Shown here: positions 33,676 to 42,452 of the stretch, one piece after another
Layout of the letters: each line of letters begins with the position of its first letter
Position numbering within the stretch: position 1 is the first letter of the stretch
NCBI GenBank assembly: GCA_031287575.1
Contig: JAITSV010000025.1
Span: 1-53,780, forward strand
DNA from: Desulfovibrio sp.
Lineage (GTDB): Bacteria; Desulfobacterota; Desulfovibrionia; Desulfovibrionales; Desulfovibrionaceae
Direction of reading: 5' to 3'
DNA: 53,780 nt
Translations under genes and position numbers: made by a program
The notes under the pieces: model-generated
Seen by the model: the letters and a program-made list of their open reading frames with translations, nothing else
Told to the model about the DNA's origin: nothing
The model's database searches: none

Positions 33676-34953
33676 CTAGTCCGGGGGAGTGCCCGCCGTG
33701 GGCGGGCCGGATGGTGGCGGGCCGGATGGAGACGAGCCCGCCGGAGGAGCAGCATCCGTCCCCTTGCGTTCCTTCCCGCGCGGGCCGCCCCGCACCAGCA
33801 CGAACAGCAGCACCGCCGCTCCGAACAGGATGATCAACCCGGCGATGCGCATGAAATCGAACACGTAGCGCCGCCCTTCCGGGTCGTAGGTGAAGCAGTA
33901 CGACAGCACGCGCTTCACCGACAGGCCGATGGTGCCGTGCGAGGCCTCGGTGACGGCCATGGTCAGGTCGAAGGGCATGAAGTTCTGGCCGTACAGGTAG
34001 CGCACCACCTTGCCCCCCGGCGCGGTGACCACCAGCACCACGGGGTGGATGAAGTCGCGCCCCTGCCGGGTGAACCGGAACCCGATGGCGTCCATGAACC
34101 TGTTGATGGACGCAAGGTCGCCGGACAGGAAGCGCCAGCCGTCCTCCGGATAGGCAAAATTCATCGCCGCGAAATAGTTCTGCTTCTTGCGCGCGGCCAG
34201 TTGCGGGGTGTCCGTCTCGTCAAAGCTCACGGACAGCACCCGGTAGTCCTTGCCCGGTTGCAGCGACACCTGCGGCAGCACCCGCGCCAGCGAGCTTTGC
34301 AGCATGTTGCAGACGGTGGGGCAGGAATAATAGATGGGCGCGATGATCACCGGCACGTCCATCAGGCTGCGCGGGTCGATGGGCTGGCCCGATTCGTCGC
34401 GCAACAGGATGCCCTCGGGGATGATGTCGCCAAGGTGCTCGTCCACCCCTGCAAGGGGAGTCTGGGCGGACGGGTCGCCGGAAGCGCCCTGCCCCGGCTG
34501 ACCGAATTGGCCGGATTGTCCCGGTTGGCCGGGCTGGCCCAGCTTGCCCGTGGTCGGTGGCGGCACCGGGTGCACGTGCTCCGCCGGGGGTTGAGCGGTA
34601 TCGGCGGTGCCATGGCCGACATGGGAATCCTGCGCCGGGGCGGCATCTGCCGGGGCGTGGCCCACGTGGGCCGTGTTCGCCTCCTGTCCCACCGGAACCT
34701 GGGGCATGGCGGCACCGCCGTGCCCGTCATGTCCGGCAGGGGCCGTGGCGCCCATCCCTTCCGTGGCGGCAGGCGCAACATCCGCGGCGGCAGGCGCAAC
34801 ATCCGCGGCGGCCAGCAGAACGGGGGACGGAACGGCGGTCGAAACCGCCGCCCGGCCCCCCGTGGCGGACACAACAGACAGACCAAGCAGCAAGGCCGTG
34901 GCGACGAACGCGCGCACGCCGACAGTCGTCAGGAAATGATGGCGCACGCGCAT
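33676..34953 (-). CDS. Sco/SenC-type copper chaperone with long low-complexity linker
   Basis: Sco proteins deliver copper to the CuA site of subunit II. This one is about 425 residues, twice the usual size. The signal/anchor helix is at residues 8-30. A linker of about 160 residues, rich in Ala, Pro, Gly and His and including a GQPGQ-type repeat, follows. The thioredoxin-like Sco domain is at about 170-370, with copper ligands in 'SCPTVC' and the conserved His in 'DFIHPVVL'. A C-terminal membrane helix (about 380-400) and a Pro/Ser-rich tail end the protein. The start at 34953 is best spaced from AGGAG; 34959 is also an ATG. It is located between c553 and coxA. Confidence 0.88.
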   Translation of the reverse strand: MRVRHHFLTTVGVRAFVATALLLGLSVVSATGGRAAVSTAVPSPVLLAAADVAPAAADVAPAATEGMGATAPAGHDGHGGAAMPQVPVGQEANTAHVGHAPADAAPAQDSHVGHGTADTAQPPAEHVHPVPPPTTGKLGQPGQPGQSGQFGQPGQGASGDPSAQTPLAGVDEHLGDIIPEGILLRDESGQPIDPRSLMDVPVIIAPIYYSCPTVCNMLQSSLARVLPQVSLQPGKDYRVLSVSFDETDTPQLAARKKQNYFAAMNFAYPEDGWRFLSGDLASINRFMDAIGFRFTRQGRDFIHPVVLVVTAPGGKVVRYLYGQNFMPFDLTMAVTEASHGTIGLSVKRVLSYCFTYDPEGRRYVFDFMRIAGLIILFGAAVLLFVLVRGGPRGKERKGTDAAPPAGSSPSGPPPSGPPTAGTPPD

Positions 34954-34963
34954 CGCCATGCTC

Positions 34964-35272
34964 CTACAGCTTGGACATGTAGTCGGCCATGGCCTTCATT
35001 TCCTCGTCGGAATAGCGCTTGACGAGGTTGGTCATGACGGCCTTCTTCTCGCCGCCGTAGCTGCCGTCGGCGTAGCCCTTCAGCTTCTTGAACAGTTCGT
35101 CGGCCTTCTGGCCCTTCACGGCCTGGCCCACGCCCATGGCCTGCTTGGAGCCGTCGGCCCCGTGGCAGCCCACGCACGACTTGTACAGGGCGGCGCCGTC
35201 GGCGGCCATGGCGACGGAAACGCCAAAGGCAAGCGCGGCACAGATGCTCATGACCACAAGAAAGCGTTTCAT
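34964..35272 (-). CDS. cyf: Cytochrome c553
   Basis: A small periplasmic monohaem cytochrome of 102 residues with a signal peptide (cleavage after 'AMA') and haem motif CVGCH. The mature sequence ('[10 protein letters not shown]', '[10 protein letters not shown]', 'ADYMSKL') is essentially that of Desulfovibrio cytochrome c553, whose methionine ligand lies in the last helix. It donates electrons to the oxidase encoded downstream. It lies 10 bases before the Sco gene start region and follows a paralogue at 35343-35669. Confidence 0.94.
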   Translation of the reverse strand: MKRFLVVMSICAALAFGVSVAMAADGAALYKSCVGCHGADGSKQAMGVGQAVKGQKADELFKKLKGYADGSYGGEKKAVMTNLVKRYSDEEMKAMADYMSKL

Positions 35273-35342
35273 GCGAATTCTCCTGTTCTGGTGATGCCTG
35301 GTTTCACCGGATCATCGCGCGGAGCACTCCGCGTTGACCGGT

Positions 35343-35669
35343 CTAGAAGGAGGCCATGTGCGCGGCCAAAGCGCGCATGGCCTCGTCCGAAAGCTTTTTG
35401 GCGATGCCCGCCATGACGGCCTTTTTCGAGCCGCCATAGCTGCCGTCCGCATATCCCTTGAGCTTGCCGTACAGGGCGTCGGCGGTCTGGCCCTTCACGG
35501 GGCGGGCTGCCCCCAGGGCCGCCTTGCCGCCGTCCTCGCCATGGCAGCCCGCGCACTGGGCATACAACCCCGCGCCATCGGCGGCCTCTGCCGTGCGGAC
35601 GGCCACCGGAGCCCATGCCGTGCAGGCCAGCAGCGCGCCAAGGGCCGCGGCGACCACGATTGCCTTCAT
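35343..35669 (-). CDS. Second cytochrome c553-like protein
   Basis: A 108-residue monohaem cytochrome with a signal peptide (cleavage near 'AEA-ADG') and a CAGCH motif. It is clearly a paralogue of the next gene, sharing '[11 protein letters not shown]', but the final helix ends '[10 protein letters not shown]' rather than 'ADYMSKL'. The ATG at 35669 has a strong GGAGGTGAC site; the frame upstream to 35825 is not used. It is the first gene of the oxidase operon, 70 bases before the second cytochrome. Tandem duplication is the simplest origin. Confidence 0.9.
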   Translation of the reverse strand: MKAIVVAAALGALLACTAWAPVAVRTAEAADGAGLYAQCAGCHGEDGGKAALGAARPVKGQTADALYGKLKGYADGSYGGSKKAVMAGIAKKLSDEAMRALAAHMASF

Positions 35670-35793
35670 GTCACCTCCACGGGGCAAAAACGATTCCAAG
35701 TACCTGTAGGATAACGCCTGATGGCCAAAAAAAGCAACCGCCTTCGCGCATTGGTCGCATGCCCCGCGCCCGTGCACCACCCGTGGTGCGTCC

Positions 35794-35837
35794 CGTGCCG
35801 CATTGTTTGCGCAATCTTCACGCAATGTTTACGCAAT
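35794..35837 (-). promoter_or_regulatory. Four 11-bp direct repeats upstream of the oxidase operon
   Basis: Read on the minus strand, the units are ATTGCGTAAAC, ATTGCGTGAAG, ATTGCGCAAAC and a weaker AATGCGGCACG, with no gaps. An 11-bp period equals one helical turn and is typical of OmpR/PhoB-type response-regulator boxes. They end 125 bases before the first cytochrome gene, in the only promoter-size gap of the operon. Confidence 0.6.
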
Positions 35838-35863
35838 TGGAGGATATTGAGGATGATAACATG

Positions 35864-35900
35864 AAAAAGACGGACGGCACTCGCGCGCCGCCCGTCCGTT
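35864..35900 (-). terminator. Terminator after secF
   Basis: ACGGACGG (35870-35877) pairs with CCGTCCGT (35892-35899), and the minus-strand reading ends in CTTTTTC. It lies about 25 bases after the secF stop, directly before the repeats that precede the oxidase operon. Confidence 0.65.
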
Positions 35901-35924
35901 TCAGTCCATGCCGGAAAAGGCCTT

Positions 35925-37010
35925 CTACACGGCCCCTTCCTGTCCGACACGCGGTGCCGGTGTCTTTTCCTCCTCGGGCATGCCGAAGTGCAGCAGCACC
36001 GGGCTTGCCACGAAGATGGAAGACAGGATGCCCACGAACACGCCCACCAGCATGGTCAGCGCGAAGTCGTGGATGACCCCGCCGCCCAGCACGTACAGCG
36101 CCAGGATGACCACCAGCGTGGTACCGCCCGTCAGGATGGTGCGGCTGAGGGTCTGGTTGATGCTGGCGTTGATGATGTGTGCGTAGGTCCATTCCTTGCG
36201 GTGGGTGCGCAGCGTTTCGCGGATGCGGTCGTAGACGATGATGGTGTCGTTCAGCGAGTAGCCCACCAGGGTCAGGATGGCCGCCACGATGTTCAGGTCC
36301 ACTTCCTTGTTCAGCAGGGACAGCACGCCCATGGTGATGAGCACGTCGTGCACCAGGGCCACGATGGCCCCCAGGGCGAAGTTGAGCCGCAGCTTCCAGC
36401 ACAGCACCAGCGTGAGGACCAGGGAGAACGGCACCAGCCACAGCCGGGGCACGCCGATGAGGCCCAGCAGGTACATGCCGCCAGCCAGGGTGCCCGCCAT
36501 GACGGCGGACGCCATCCAGCGGCGCTCGAACCGGCCGGAGATGTAGATGGCGATGAGCAGCACCGCGTAATACAGCGCCTCCACCGCCTTGCTCTTCAGG
36601 TCCGCGCCCACCTTGGGGCCGACCATCTCCAGGCGCTGGACCTCGAAGCTGGCGTCCTTGATGTTGGCGGCCAGCGCCCCGGTGACGGCCGTGCGGATGG
36701 CATCGGCCGATTCATCCGTGTGCGACATGCGGATGAGGTAGTCGGTTTCGCCCTCGCCGAAGCGCTGCACGGCAAGGCCGGGCAGATTGGTGCCCTCCAG
36801 GCTCTTCTTCAGGTCGTCGTCGTGCACGGGCCGGTCGAACTTGACCTGCACGATGGCCCCGCCCGCGAAGTCGATGCCGTAAGTCAGGCCGCCCTTGAAG
36901 GCCATGGACGCAAGGCCGATGAGCACGAGCACGATGGAAATCACGTACGCCTTGTGGCGCATGCCCACGAAGTCGAAGTTGGTATCGTGCCGGATGAACG
37001 AGAAACCCAT
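35925..37010 (-). CDS. secF: Protein translocase subunit SecF
   Basis: Inner-membrane RND-type partner of SecD that helps pull proteins across the Sec channel. It has 361 residues, six membrane helices and a periplasmic domain after the first. Signatures are 'FKGGLTYGIDFAGGAIVQVKF' (abridged), 'VGYSLNDTIIVYDRIRE' and the final 'GVFVGILSSIFVASPVLLHFG'. The ATG at 37010 follows GGAGAA. It lies 15 bases after secD. The C-terminus is about 40 residues longer than in many SecF proteins. Confidence 0.95.
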   Translation of the reverse strand: MGFSFIRHDTNFDFVGMRHKAYVISIVLVLIGLASMAFKGGLTYGIDFAGGAIVQVKFDRPVHDDDLKKSLEGTNLPGLAVQRFGEGETDYLIRMSHTDESADAIRTAVTGALAANIKDASFEVQRLEMVGPKVGADLKSKAVEALYYAVLLIAIYISGRFERRWMASAVMAGTLAGGMYLLGLIGVPRLWLVPFSLVLTLVLCWKLRLNFALGAIVALVHDVLITMGVLSLLNKEVDLNIVAAILTLVGYSLNDTIIVYDRIRETLRTHRKEWTYAHIINASINQTLSRTILTGGTTLVVILALYVLGGGVIHDFALTMLVGVFVGILSSIFVASPVLLHFGMPEEEKTPAPRVGQEGAV

Positions 37011-37025
37011 TGTGGTTCTCCTCCG

Positions 37026-38624
37026 CTATATGCTGAGGCGTTTGTCGCCCGAACCGCCCTTCCAGGCCTGGAAGACCACGCGCGAGACGAAGATGGCGGT
37101 GAACATGGACGCGATGATGCCCAGCGACAGCGTGACGGCAAAGCCGCGCACCGGGCCGGTGCCGAACTGGTACAGGATGGCCGCCGCGATGATGGTGGTC
37201 AGGTTCGAGTCGGTGATGGCCAGCGTGGCGCGGTCGAAGCCTTCATGGATGGCCGAAAGCACCGTGTGCCCCCTGCGCAGTTCCTCGCGGATGCGTTCGT
37301 AGATCAGCACGTTGGCGTCCACGGCCATGCCCAGGGTCAGCACGATGCCCGCAAGGCCCGGCAGGGTCAGGGTGGCGCCGAAGGCCGCCATGCCCGCCAG
37401 GATGAGCAGCACGGTGAAGCACAGCATGACGTCGGCGATGAGGCCGGACACGCCGTAGTACACCACCATGAACAGCATTACCGCCGCGCCGCCGACAACG
37501 GCGGCAAGAATGCCCTTGTCGATGGATTCCTGGCCCAGCGAAGGACCGACGGTGCGCTCCTCGAGCACGCTCACCGGCGCCGGCAGCGAACCCGCGCGCA
37601 GCACGATGGCCAGGTCCTGCGCTTCCGCCGTGGAGAACTTGCCGGTGATGCTGGCGCGGCCGCCGCCGATCTTTTCCTGAATGACCGGCGCGGAGTAGAC
37701 CTTGCCGTCCAGCACGATGGCCAGGCGCTTGCGCACGTTTTCCTGGGTGATGCGTTCGAACATGGCCGCGCCGCGGCTGTTGAAGGTCAGCATCACGTAG
37801 GCCTGGTTGAAATTGTCGAAGCCGGGGCGCGCATCGGCCACGTATTCGCCGGTGAGCACCGCTTCCTTGTCCACCACCATGGGGGTTTCGGCCTGGCTGC
37901 CGTCGGCCCCGCGCCGGATCATGGGGCGCACCTCGGTGCCGGGCGGCAGGATGCCGCGCGCGGCCTTTTCCGCATCCACGTCATCGCGCACGATGTGGAA
38001 TTCCAGGTGGGCCGTCTGCCCGATGATCTGGATGGCGCGCTGGGTGTCGTGCAGGCCGGGCAACTGAATCTGGATGCGGTTGTCCTGCTGCTTGCGGATG
38101 TCCGGTTCGGCCACGCCGAACTGGTCGATGCGGTTGCGGATGGTCTTGACCGCCTGCTCCAGCGCCATGTCGCTGATGCTCTTGCGATATTCCGGCTTCA
38201 TGGTGGCCACGTAGCGCAGCTGCCCGTCATCGGTGGTCTGCGGCGCCGCAACGCTGAGCTGCGGGAACTGCTTGGCCAGCAGTTCGCCCAGCACCTCGCG
38301 CTGCTCGGCCTTGGCCAGCACGAACTCTATGCGGTCGCCGGGCAGCACGCGGGGGCGCAGCACGAAGGCGTCCTTGTCGCGCGCCATGGTGCGGATGTCC
38401 TGGCCCATCTGGGTCAGCGAGTTTTCCACGGCCTTGTCCACGTCGACGCCGAGCGTCAGGTGGATGCCGCCCATGAGGTCAAGCCCGAGGCTGATGGTGC
38501 TGTCGGGCAGAAACCGGCCCAACGGCGAAGACTTGATGCCCGGCAGGCTCGGCAGCACGTAGGCCGCGCCGAACAGCAGCACGGCCAGCACCACGGCGAG
38601 TCTCCAGCGGAAACCCTCTTTCAT
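37026..38624 (-). CDS. secD: Protein translocase subunit SecD
   Basis: A 532-residue RND-type subunit with one N-terminal helix, a large periplasmic P1 domain (about residues 35-350) and five C-terminal helices. Motifs include 'LGLDLMGGIHLTLGVD', 'LRAGSLPAPVSVLEERTVGPSLG' and 'GMAVDANVLIYERIREELRRG', the last with the proton-path Asp. The ATG at 38624 has AGGAGT upstream. It lies between yajC and secF in the standard order. Confidence 0.95.
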   Translation of the reverse strand: MKEGFRWRLAVVLAVLLFGAAYVLPSLPGIKSSPLGRFLPDSTISLGLDLMGGIHLTLGVDVDKAVENSLTQMGQDIRTMARDKDAFVLRPRVLPGDRIEFVLAKAEQREVLGELLAKQFPQLSVAAPQTTDDGQLRYVATMKPEYRKSISDMALEQAVKTIRNRIDQFGVAEPDIRKQQDNRIQIQLPGLHDTQRAIQIIGQTAHLEFHIVRDDVDAEKAARGILPPGTEVRPMIRRGADGSQAETPMVVDKEAVLTGEYVADARPGFDNFNQAYVMLTFNSRGAAMFERITQENVRKRLAIVLDGKVYSAPVIQEKIGGGRASITGKFSTAEAQDLAIVLRAGSLPAPVSVLEERTVGPSLGQESIDKGILAAVVGGAAVMLFMVVYYGVSGLIADVMLCFTVLLILAGMAAFGATLTLPGLAGIVLTLGMAVDANVLIYERIREELRRGHTVLSAIHEGFDRATLAITDSNLTTIIAAAILYQFGTGPVRGFAVTLSLGIIASMFTAIFVSRVVFQAWKGGSGDKRLSI

Positions 38625-38749
38625 TGCGACTCCTGGAGTTGCGGTATGTCACGCGGGTGCGGCGCGCGGCCGCATTCACGGCAAAAAGGCAAGCAGGCGC
38701 CAGCCGAAACGACGGCGCGCGTGCTTGCCCCATGCCGAGGGAAACCGGG

Positions 38750-39151
38750 CTACTTCTGCCCGTCCTTCCCGTCTTCCTTCTTGTCCGCGTCCTTGGCGGC
38801 CTTCTTGTCGGCAGGCTTCTTTTCTTCCTTCTTCGCCTTGGGGTCGATGACCGCGCTGACGAAGGAACGGCCCACGCGGATCTTGGTTTCACCAAGGTCG
38901 AGCACCAGCACGTCGTCCTGCACTTCGAACACGCGGGCATAGATGCCGCCTGCGGTCACCACGTTGTCGCCCTTCTTGATGGACTCCAGCATGGCCTTGT
39001 GTTCCTTGGCCTTCTTCTGCTGGGGACGAATCAGGAGAAAGTAGAAAATGGCGAACATGAGAATCAGCGGCACGAAAGACGCGATGGGGTTGGCCCCGCC
39101 GCCCGCCGACTGACCCGCGCCCATGGCGTACGCCACGTTGGTCCAGAGCAT
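38750..39151 (-). CDS. yajC: Preprotein translocase subunit YajC
   Basis: A 133-residue single-helix protein accessory to SecDF. The hydrophobic helix is 'FVPLILMFAIFYFLLIRPQQKK', abridged here to residues about 30-50, and the 'KGDNVVTAGGIYA' domain follows. The tail is a Lys/Asp/Glu-rich charged stretch. The ATG at 39151 follows AAGGAGG. It is the first gene of yajC-secD-secF. Confidence 0.94.
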   Translation of the reverse strand: MLWTNVAYAMGAGQSAGGGANPIASFVPLILMFAIFYFLLIRPQQKKAKEHKAMLESIKKGDNVVTAGGIYARVFEVQDDVLVLDLGETKIRVGRSFVSAVIDPKAKKEEKKPADKKAAKDADKKEDGKDGQK

Positions 39152-39474
39152 GATGCCTCCTTGAAGGTTACGCCCCCGCAGGGAGGGCGTTATGGTCGCA
39201 AAACGTGACTTACCTACCTGCCGTGGCCTTTTTTTTCAACGCTTTTCTGGCCGCCGGACCGCGTGGCCCGTGCGGCGCGAGAGCTTTCGGACACCGGACG
39301 GCAACGGACGCGCCCGGCCCCCTGCCCCGCACGATGCGTCCACGGGCAGACAGCGGCAGCCATCCGGCGGGACCGGCGGGGTGGGCCGAAGGGGCGAGCC
39401 GAAGGGGCAAACCAACGGGACGGGTCGGCCAGACGGACGATCGAAGGAACGATCAGGGGCCCGCCGGGCGCGGC
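39152..39474. other. Non-coding gap upstream of yajC
   Basis: 323 bases between yajC and the antiporter stop, on the same strand. It should hold the yajC promoter. A duplicated GCCGAAGGGGC lies near 39387-39407. A T-run after GGCC near 39224-39234 is on the plus strand. No gene or RNA is recognised. Confidence 0.35.
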
Positions 39475-41343
39475 TCAGCAGAAGTCGTGGCGGATGCGCC
39501 TGCGCTCGGCATCCACCTGCTCGTCGGTGGCGCCCAGTTCGCGCAGCAGGAAGGTGGACAGCGACAGGGCCACCGCCCCCTCGCCGGAAAAGACCACCTC
39601 CGCCCCGCCCGCGCGCAGGGCCTCTGCCTCGCGCAGGTAGGTGGTATGAATAAGAATGCGTACGCCGGGGTTCACCGACCTGGCCACCTCGACGATTTCG
39701 CGCGCGGGGGCCGCCGCCGTGGAGATGATCAGCGCTTCGGCCTCTTCCAGCCCCGCATGGCGCAGTATCTCGGCCTGGGTGGCGTCGCCGTGCACGGCAT
39801 GCAGGGGCCGCAGGGGGCGTTCAGCATGACCCGCGCTGCTGGGGGAACTGCCGGAGTCGGCACTGCTGGCGGCGTCGACACCAGCTTCGCCACTCATGCC
39901 CGCCGCACCCTCCATGACGTCAGCGCCTGCCGGCTCCGCCTCCATGGAGACCGCCTCGTGCACGGCCTGCTCGTGCAATTCGCGCACGGTGTCGATGTTC
40001 ATCTCCACCACGGCCACGTCCATGTCGTTGTCGCGCAGGATGCGGGCGATGGCCCGGCCCACCGGGCCGTAGCCGATCAGCACCACGCGGTGCGCATCAT
40101 CGACCGGCACAGGCACGGGGCCAGCCCCGGCAGCCGGACGCGCCACGCCAATGCCCCGTCGCGCCAGCGCCTTCATCAAAGGATCAATGCCCTTGTACAG
40201 CATGGGGTTGATGGTGATGGACACCACCGCAGCCACCACAAGGGCGTTGCCCGCCTCTGGCGGCAGCACGCCCAGCGCCGTGCCCAACGAGGCGAGAATA
40301 AATGAAAATTCGCCGATCTGGGCCAGGGCCACGGCCACGGAAACGGCCTTACGCAGGGGATGGCCCAGCACCAGCACCACCAGCAACGCGGCCAGCGGCT
40401 TGCCCAGCAGCACGATGCCCAGGGTGACCAGCATCAGCGGCCAGCCGGTGGCCAGCGAGGCCGGGTCGAACAGCATGCCCACGGACACGAAGAACAGCAC
40501 CGCAAAGGCATCGCGCATGGGCAGCGCCTCTGCCGCCGCGCGGGCGCTGAACTCGGACTGCCCCACCACCATGCCCGCAAGAAAGGCTCCCAACGCCATG
40601 GATGCGCCGAAGAATTCCGCAGCCCCCACGGCAATGCCCAGCGCCAGCACCAGCACGGCCAGGGTGAACAGGTCGCGCGTGCCGGTACGGGCCACGTAGG
40701 ACAGCAAGAGCGGAATCACCCGCTGCCCGGCCACCAGGGTGAACACCACCAGGGCGCCCAGTTTCAGGGTGGTGGTGCCCAGGGTGGCCCACACCGAAAC
40801 GGACGCTCCGGACGCCGTGGCGGGCGGGAACAGCGCGGGCAGCAGCACCAGCACCAGAATGGTGAACAGGTCCTCCACCACCAGCCAGCCGATGGCCACG
40901 TGCCCCACGGGGGTGTGCATGGCCCGGTTGTCCGACAGCACGCGGGTGAGCACCACGGTGCTGGCCACCGAAATGGCCATGCCGAACACGGCCCCAGCCG
41001 TCCACGACCAACCGAAGAAATGCGTGGCCAGCATGCCCAGCACCGTGGCGGCGGCAATCTGCACGATGGCCCCCGGCACGGCCACGGCGCGTACGGCCAT
41101 GAGATCCTTGAGATGAAAATGCAGCCCCACCCCGAACATCAGCAGGATCACGCCCAGTTCGGCGAATTGGGTGGCCGTGTCCGCGTCGGCCACGAAACCG
41201 GGCGAATGCGGCCCCACCACCATGCCCGCCAGCAGGTAGCCCACGATGGGCGACAGGCGCAGCTTCTGGGTGATGAAACCAAGGGCCAGCGCGGCGGTCA
41301 GGCCGCCCGCCAGGGTCAGGATGAGATCGATGTTGTGCGGCAT
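39475..41343 (-). CDS. CPA2-family cation:proton antiporter with TrkA-N domain
   Basis: A 622-residue KefB/RosB-like antiporter exchanging K+ or Na+ for protons. About 12 membrane helices occupy residues 1-385 with 'GVILLMFGVGLHFHL' and 'FLAGMVVGQSEF'. A TrkA-N nucleotide-binding domain follows ('VVLIGYGPVGRAIARIL'). That domain is interrupted by a Gly/Ser/Ala/Glu-rich insert of roughly 55 residues before 'VHGDATQAEILRHAG', where related proteins have a short turn. The ATG at 41343 follows GGAGCC. A monocistronic gene. Confidence 0.9.
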   Translation of the reverse strand: MPHNIDLILTLAGGLTAALALGFITQKLRLSPIVGYLLAGMVVGPHSPGFVADADTATQFAELGVILLMFGVGLHFHLKDLMAVRAVAVPGAIVQIAAATVLGMLATHFFGWSWTAGAVFGMAISVASTVVLTRVLSDNRAMHTPVGHVAIGWLVVEDLFTILVLVLLPALFPPATASGASVSVWATLGTTTLKLGALVVFTLVAGQRVIPLLLSYVARTGTRDLFTLAVLVLALGIAVGAAEFFGASMALGAFLAGMVVGQSEFSARAAAEALPMRDAFAVLFFVSVGMLFDPASLATGWPLMLVTLGIVLLGKPLAALLVVLVLGHPLRKAVSVAVALAQIGEFSFILASLGTALGVLPPEAGNALVVAAVVSITINPMLYKGIDPLMKALARRGIGVARPAAGAGPVPVPVDDAHRVVLIGYGPVGRAIARILRDNDMDVAVVEMNIDTVRELHEQAVHEAVSMEAEPAGADVMEGAAGMSGEAGVDAASSADSGSSPSSAGHAERPLRPLHAVHGDATQAEILRHAGLEEAEALIISTAAAPAREIVEVARSVNPGVRILIHTTYLREAEALRAGGAEVVFSGEGAVALSLSTFLLRELGATDEQVDAERRRIRHDFC

Positions 41344-41499
41344 GCAAGGCTCCGGTCGGGGTGAAGGCGCGGCGCACGGGGCGGCACCGGGAAACGGAAA
41401 TTGCGGACCAATGAACTAGTATGCGCACTCCGGCCATGTCGTGCAACCCCCGACACGCCCAGGAACGCAGACACACCGAAGCTGCTGGACGCAACGGGA

Positions 41500-41531
41500 A
41501 AGGCCCCGGAACGTCCACGCGCCGGGGCCTT
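41500..41531 (-). terminator. Terminator after the glutamate synthase genes
   Basis: AAGGCCCCGG (41500-41509) pairs with CCGGGGCCTT (41522-41531), 45 bases after the last glt gene on the minus strand. The T-tract is short, so the strength is moderate. Confidence 0.55.
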
Positions 41532-41576
41532 CATGCGTTCAGTTCAAATTATATTCCGGCGTGTTAACGGTGTGGA

Positions 41577-42452
41577 CTAGTTGGTGCCCACGTACATGTT
41601 GCCATACGGCCGGTGCGAGAAGGGGCGGATCTTCACGAACGGCTCGGACAGGATGGCCGCGGCCAACGCCTCGGCATCGGCGGGGGCGGCTTGCCCTTCC
41701 GTTCCGCTTCCGCCTGTCCCGGCCCCGGCGCCAAACTCTCCCGCGAATTCCGCTGCGAAATCGGCAATATGCCCGCGCAGGAACTCCAGGTCCGCCTCAT
41801 CCACCGGCTCCATGGAAAGGCCCGGCCCAAGCTGGTATTCCGGCACACGTCCGCGCAGGTAGATGACCCCGCCGTGCATGCCGGTGCCCAGATTGCGCCC
41901 GGTGATGGGCGCATCCGCCATGCCGGAACGCATGCCCAGCAGGATGATGGCCCCGCCCGCCATGTATTCGCCCAGAAAGTCGCCCGCCTTGCCGCCCACC
42001 ACGATGACCGGCACGCGATCCATGTAGGCCTTCATGTGAATGCCCACGCGGTACCCCACGTCGCCGCGCACCAGAATGCGCCCGTCGCGCATGGCATAGC
42101 CCAGCACGTCGCCCGCCATGCCGTGGATGACGATGCGCCCGCCGTCCATGGTGTTTCCCACGCCGTCCTGCGCGTTGCCGTGCACGTGGATGGTGGGGCC
42201 ACGCATGAACGCGCCCAGGTCCTGCCCCGGCACGCCGCGCACGGTGAAGCGCACGTCGCCCTCCACGGCGGTGGCGATGTAGCGCTGCCCACGCACCTGC
42301 ACCACCTCTATGTCGGTGACGCCGTGCTCCAGCGCGGCGCGAATCCGCTCGTTGAGCTGGCGGTAGTAGACGCCGGTGGCGTCGATGACGCACCGCTCGC
42401 CCTCGCGCTGCACGCAGAAGCCCTTTTCGTCGCACATCACGTCCCCGCTCAT
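41577..42452 (-). CDS. Glutamate synthase GXGXG-domain protein (separate alpha C-domain)
   Basis: The beta-helical C-terminal domain of glutamate synthase encoded as its own 291-residue protein. The tandem GXGXG pattern is visible in 'HGNAQDGVGNTMDGG', 'GMAGDVLGYAMRDG', 'GDVGYRVGIHMK' and 'GKAGDFLGEYMAGG'. In the full enzyme this part bridges the glutaminase and synthase domains. Its ATG overlaps the stop of the glutaminase gene by 4 bases, so the two are coupled. The C-terminal 60 residues contain a Gly/Ala-rich low-complexity stretch. Confidence 0.9.
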   Translation of the reverse strand: MSGDVMCDEKGFCVQREGERCVIDATGVYYRQLNERIRAALEHGVTDIEVVQVRGQRYIATAVEGDVRFTVRGVPGQDLGAFMRGPTIHVHGNAQDGVGNTMDGGRIVIHGMAGDVLGYAMRDGRILVRGDVGYRVGIHMKAYMDRVPVIVVGGKAGDFLGEYMAGGAIILLGMRSGMADAPITGRNLGTGMHGGVIYLRGRVPEYQLGPGLSMEPVDEADLEFLRGHIADFAAEFAGEFGAGAGTGGSGTEGQAAPADAEALAAAILSEPFVKIRPFSHRPYGNMYVGTN

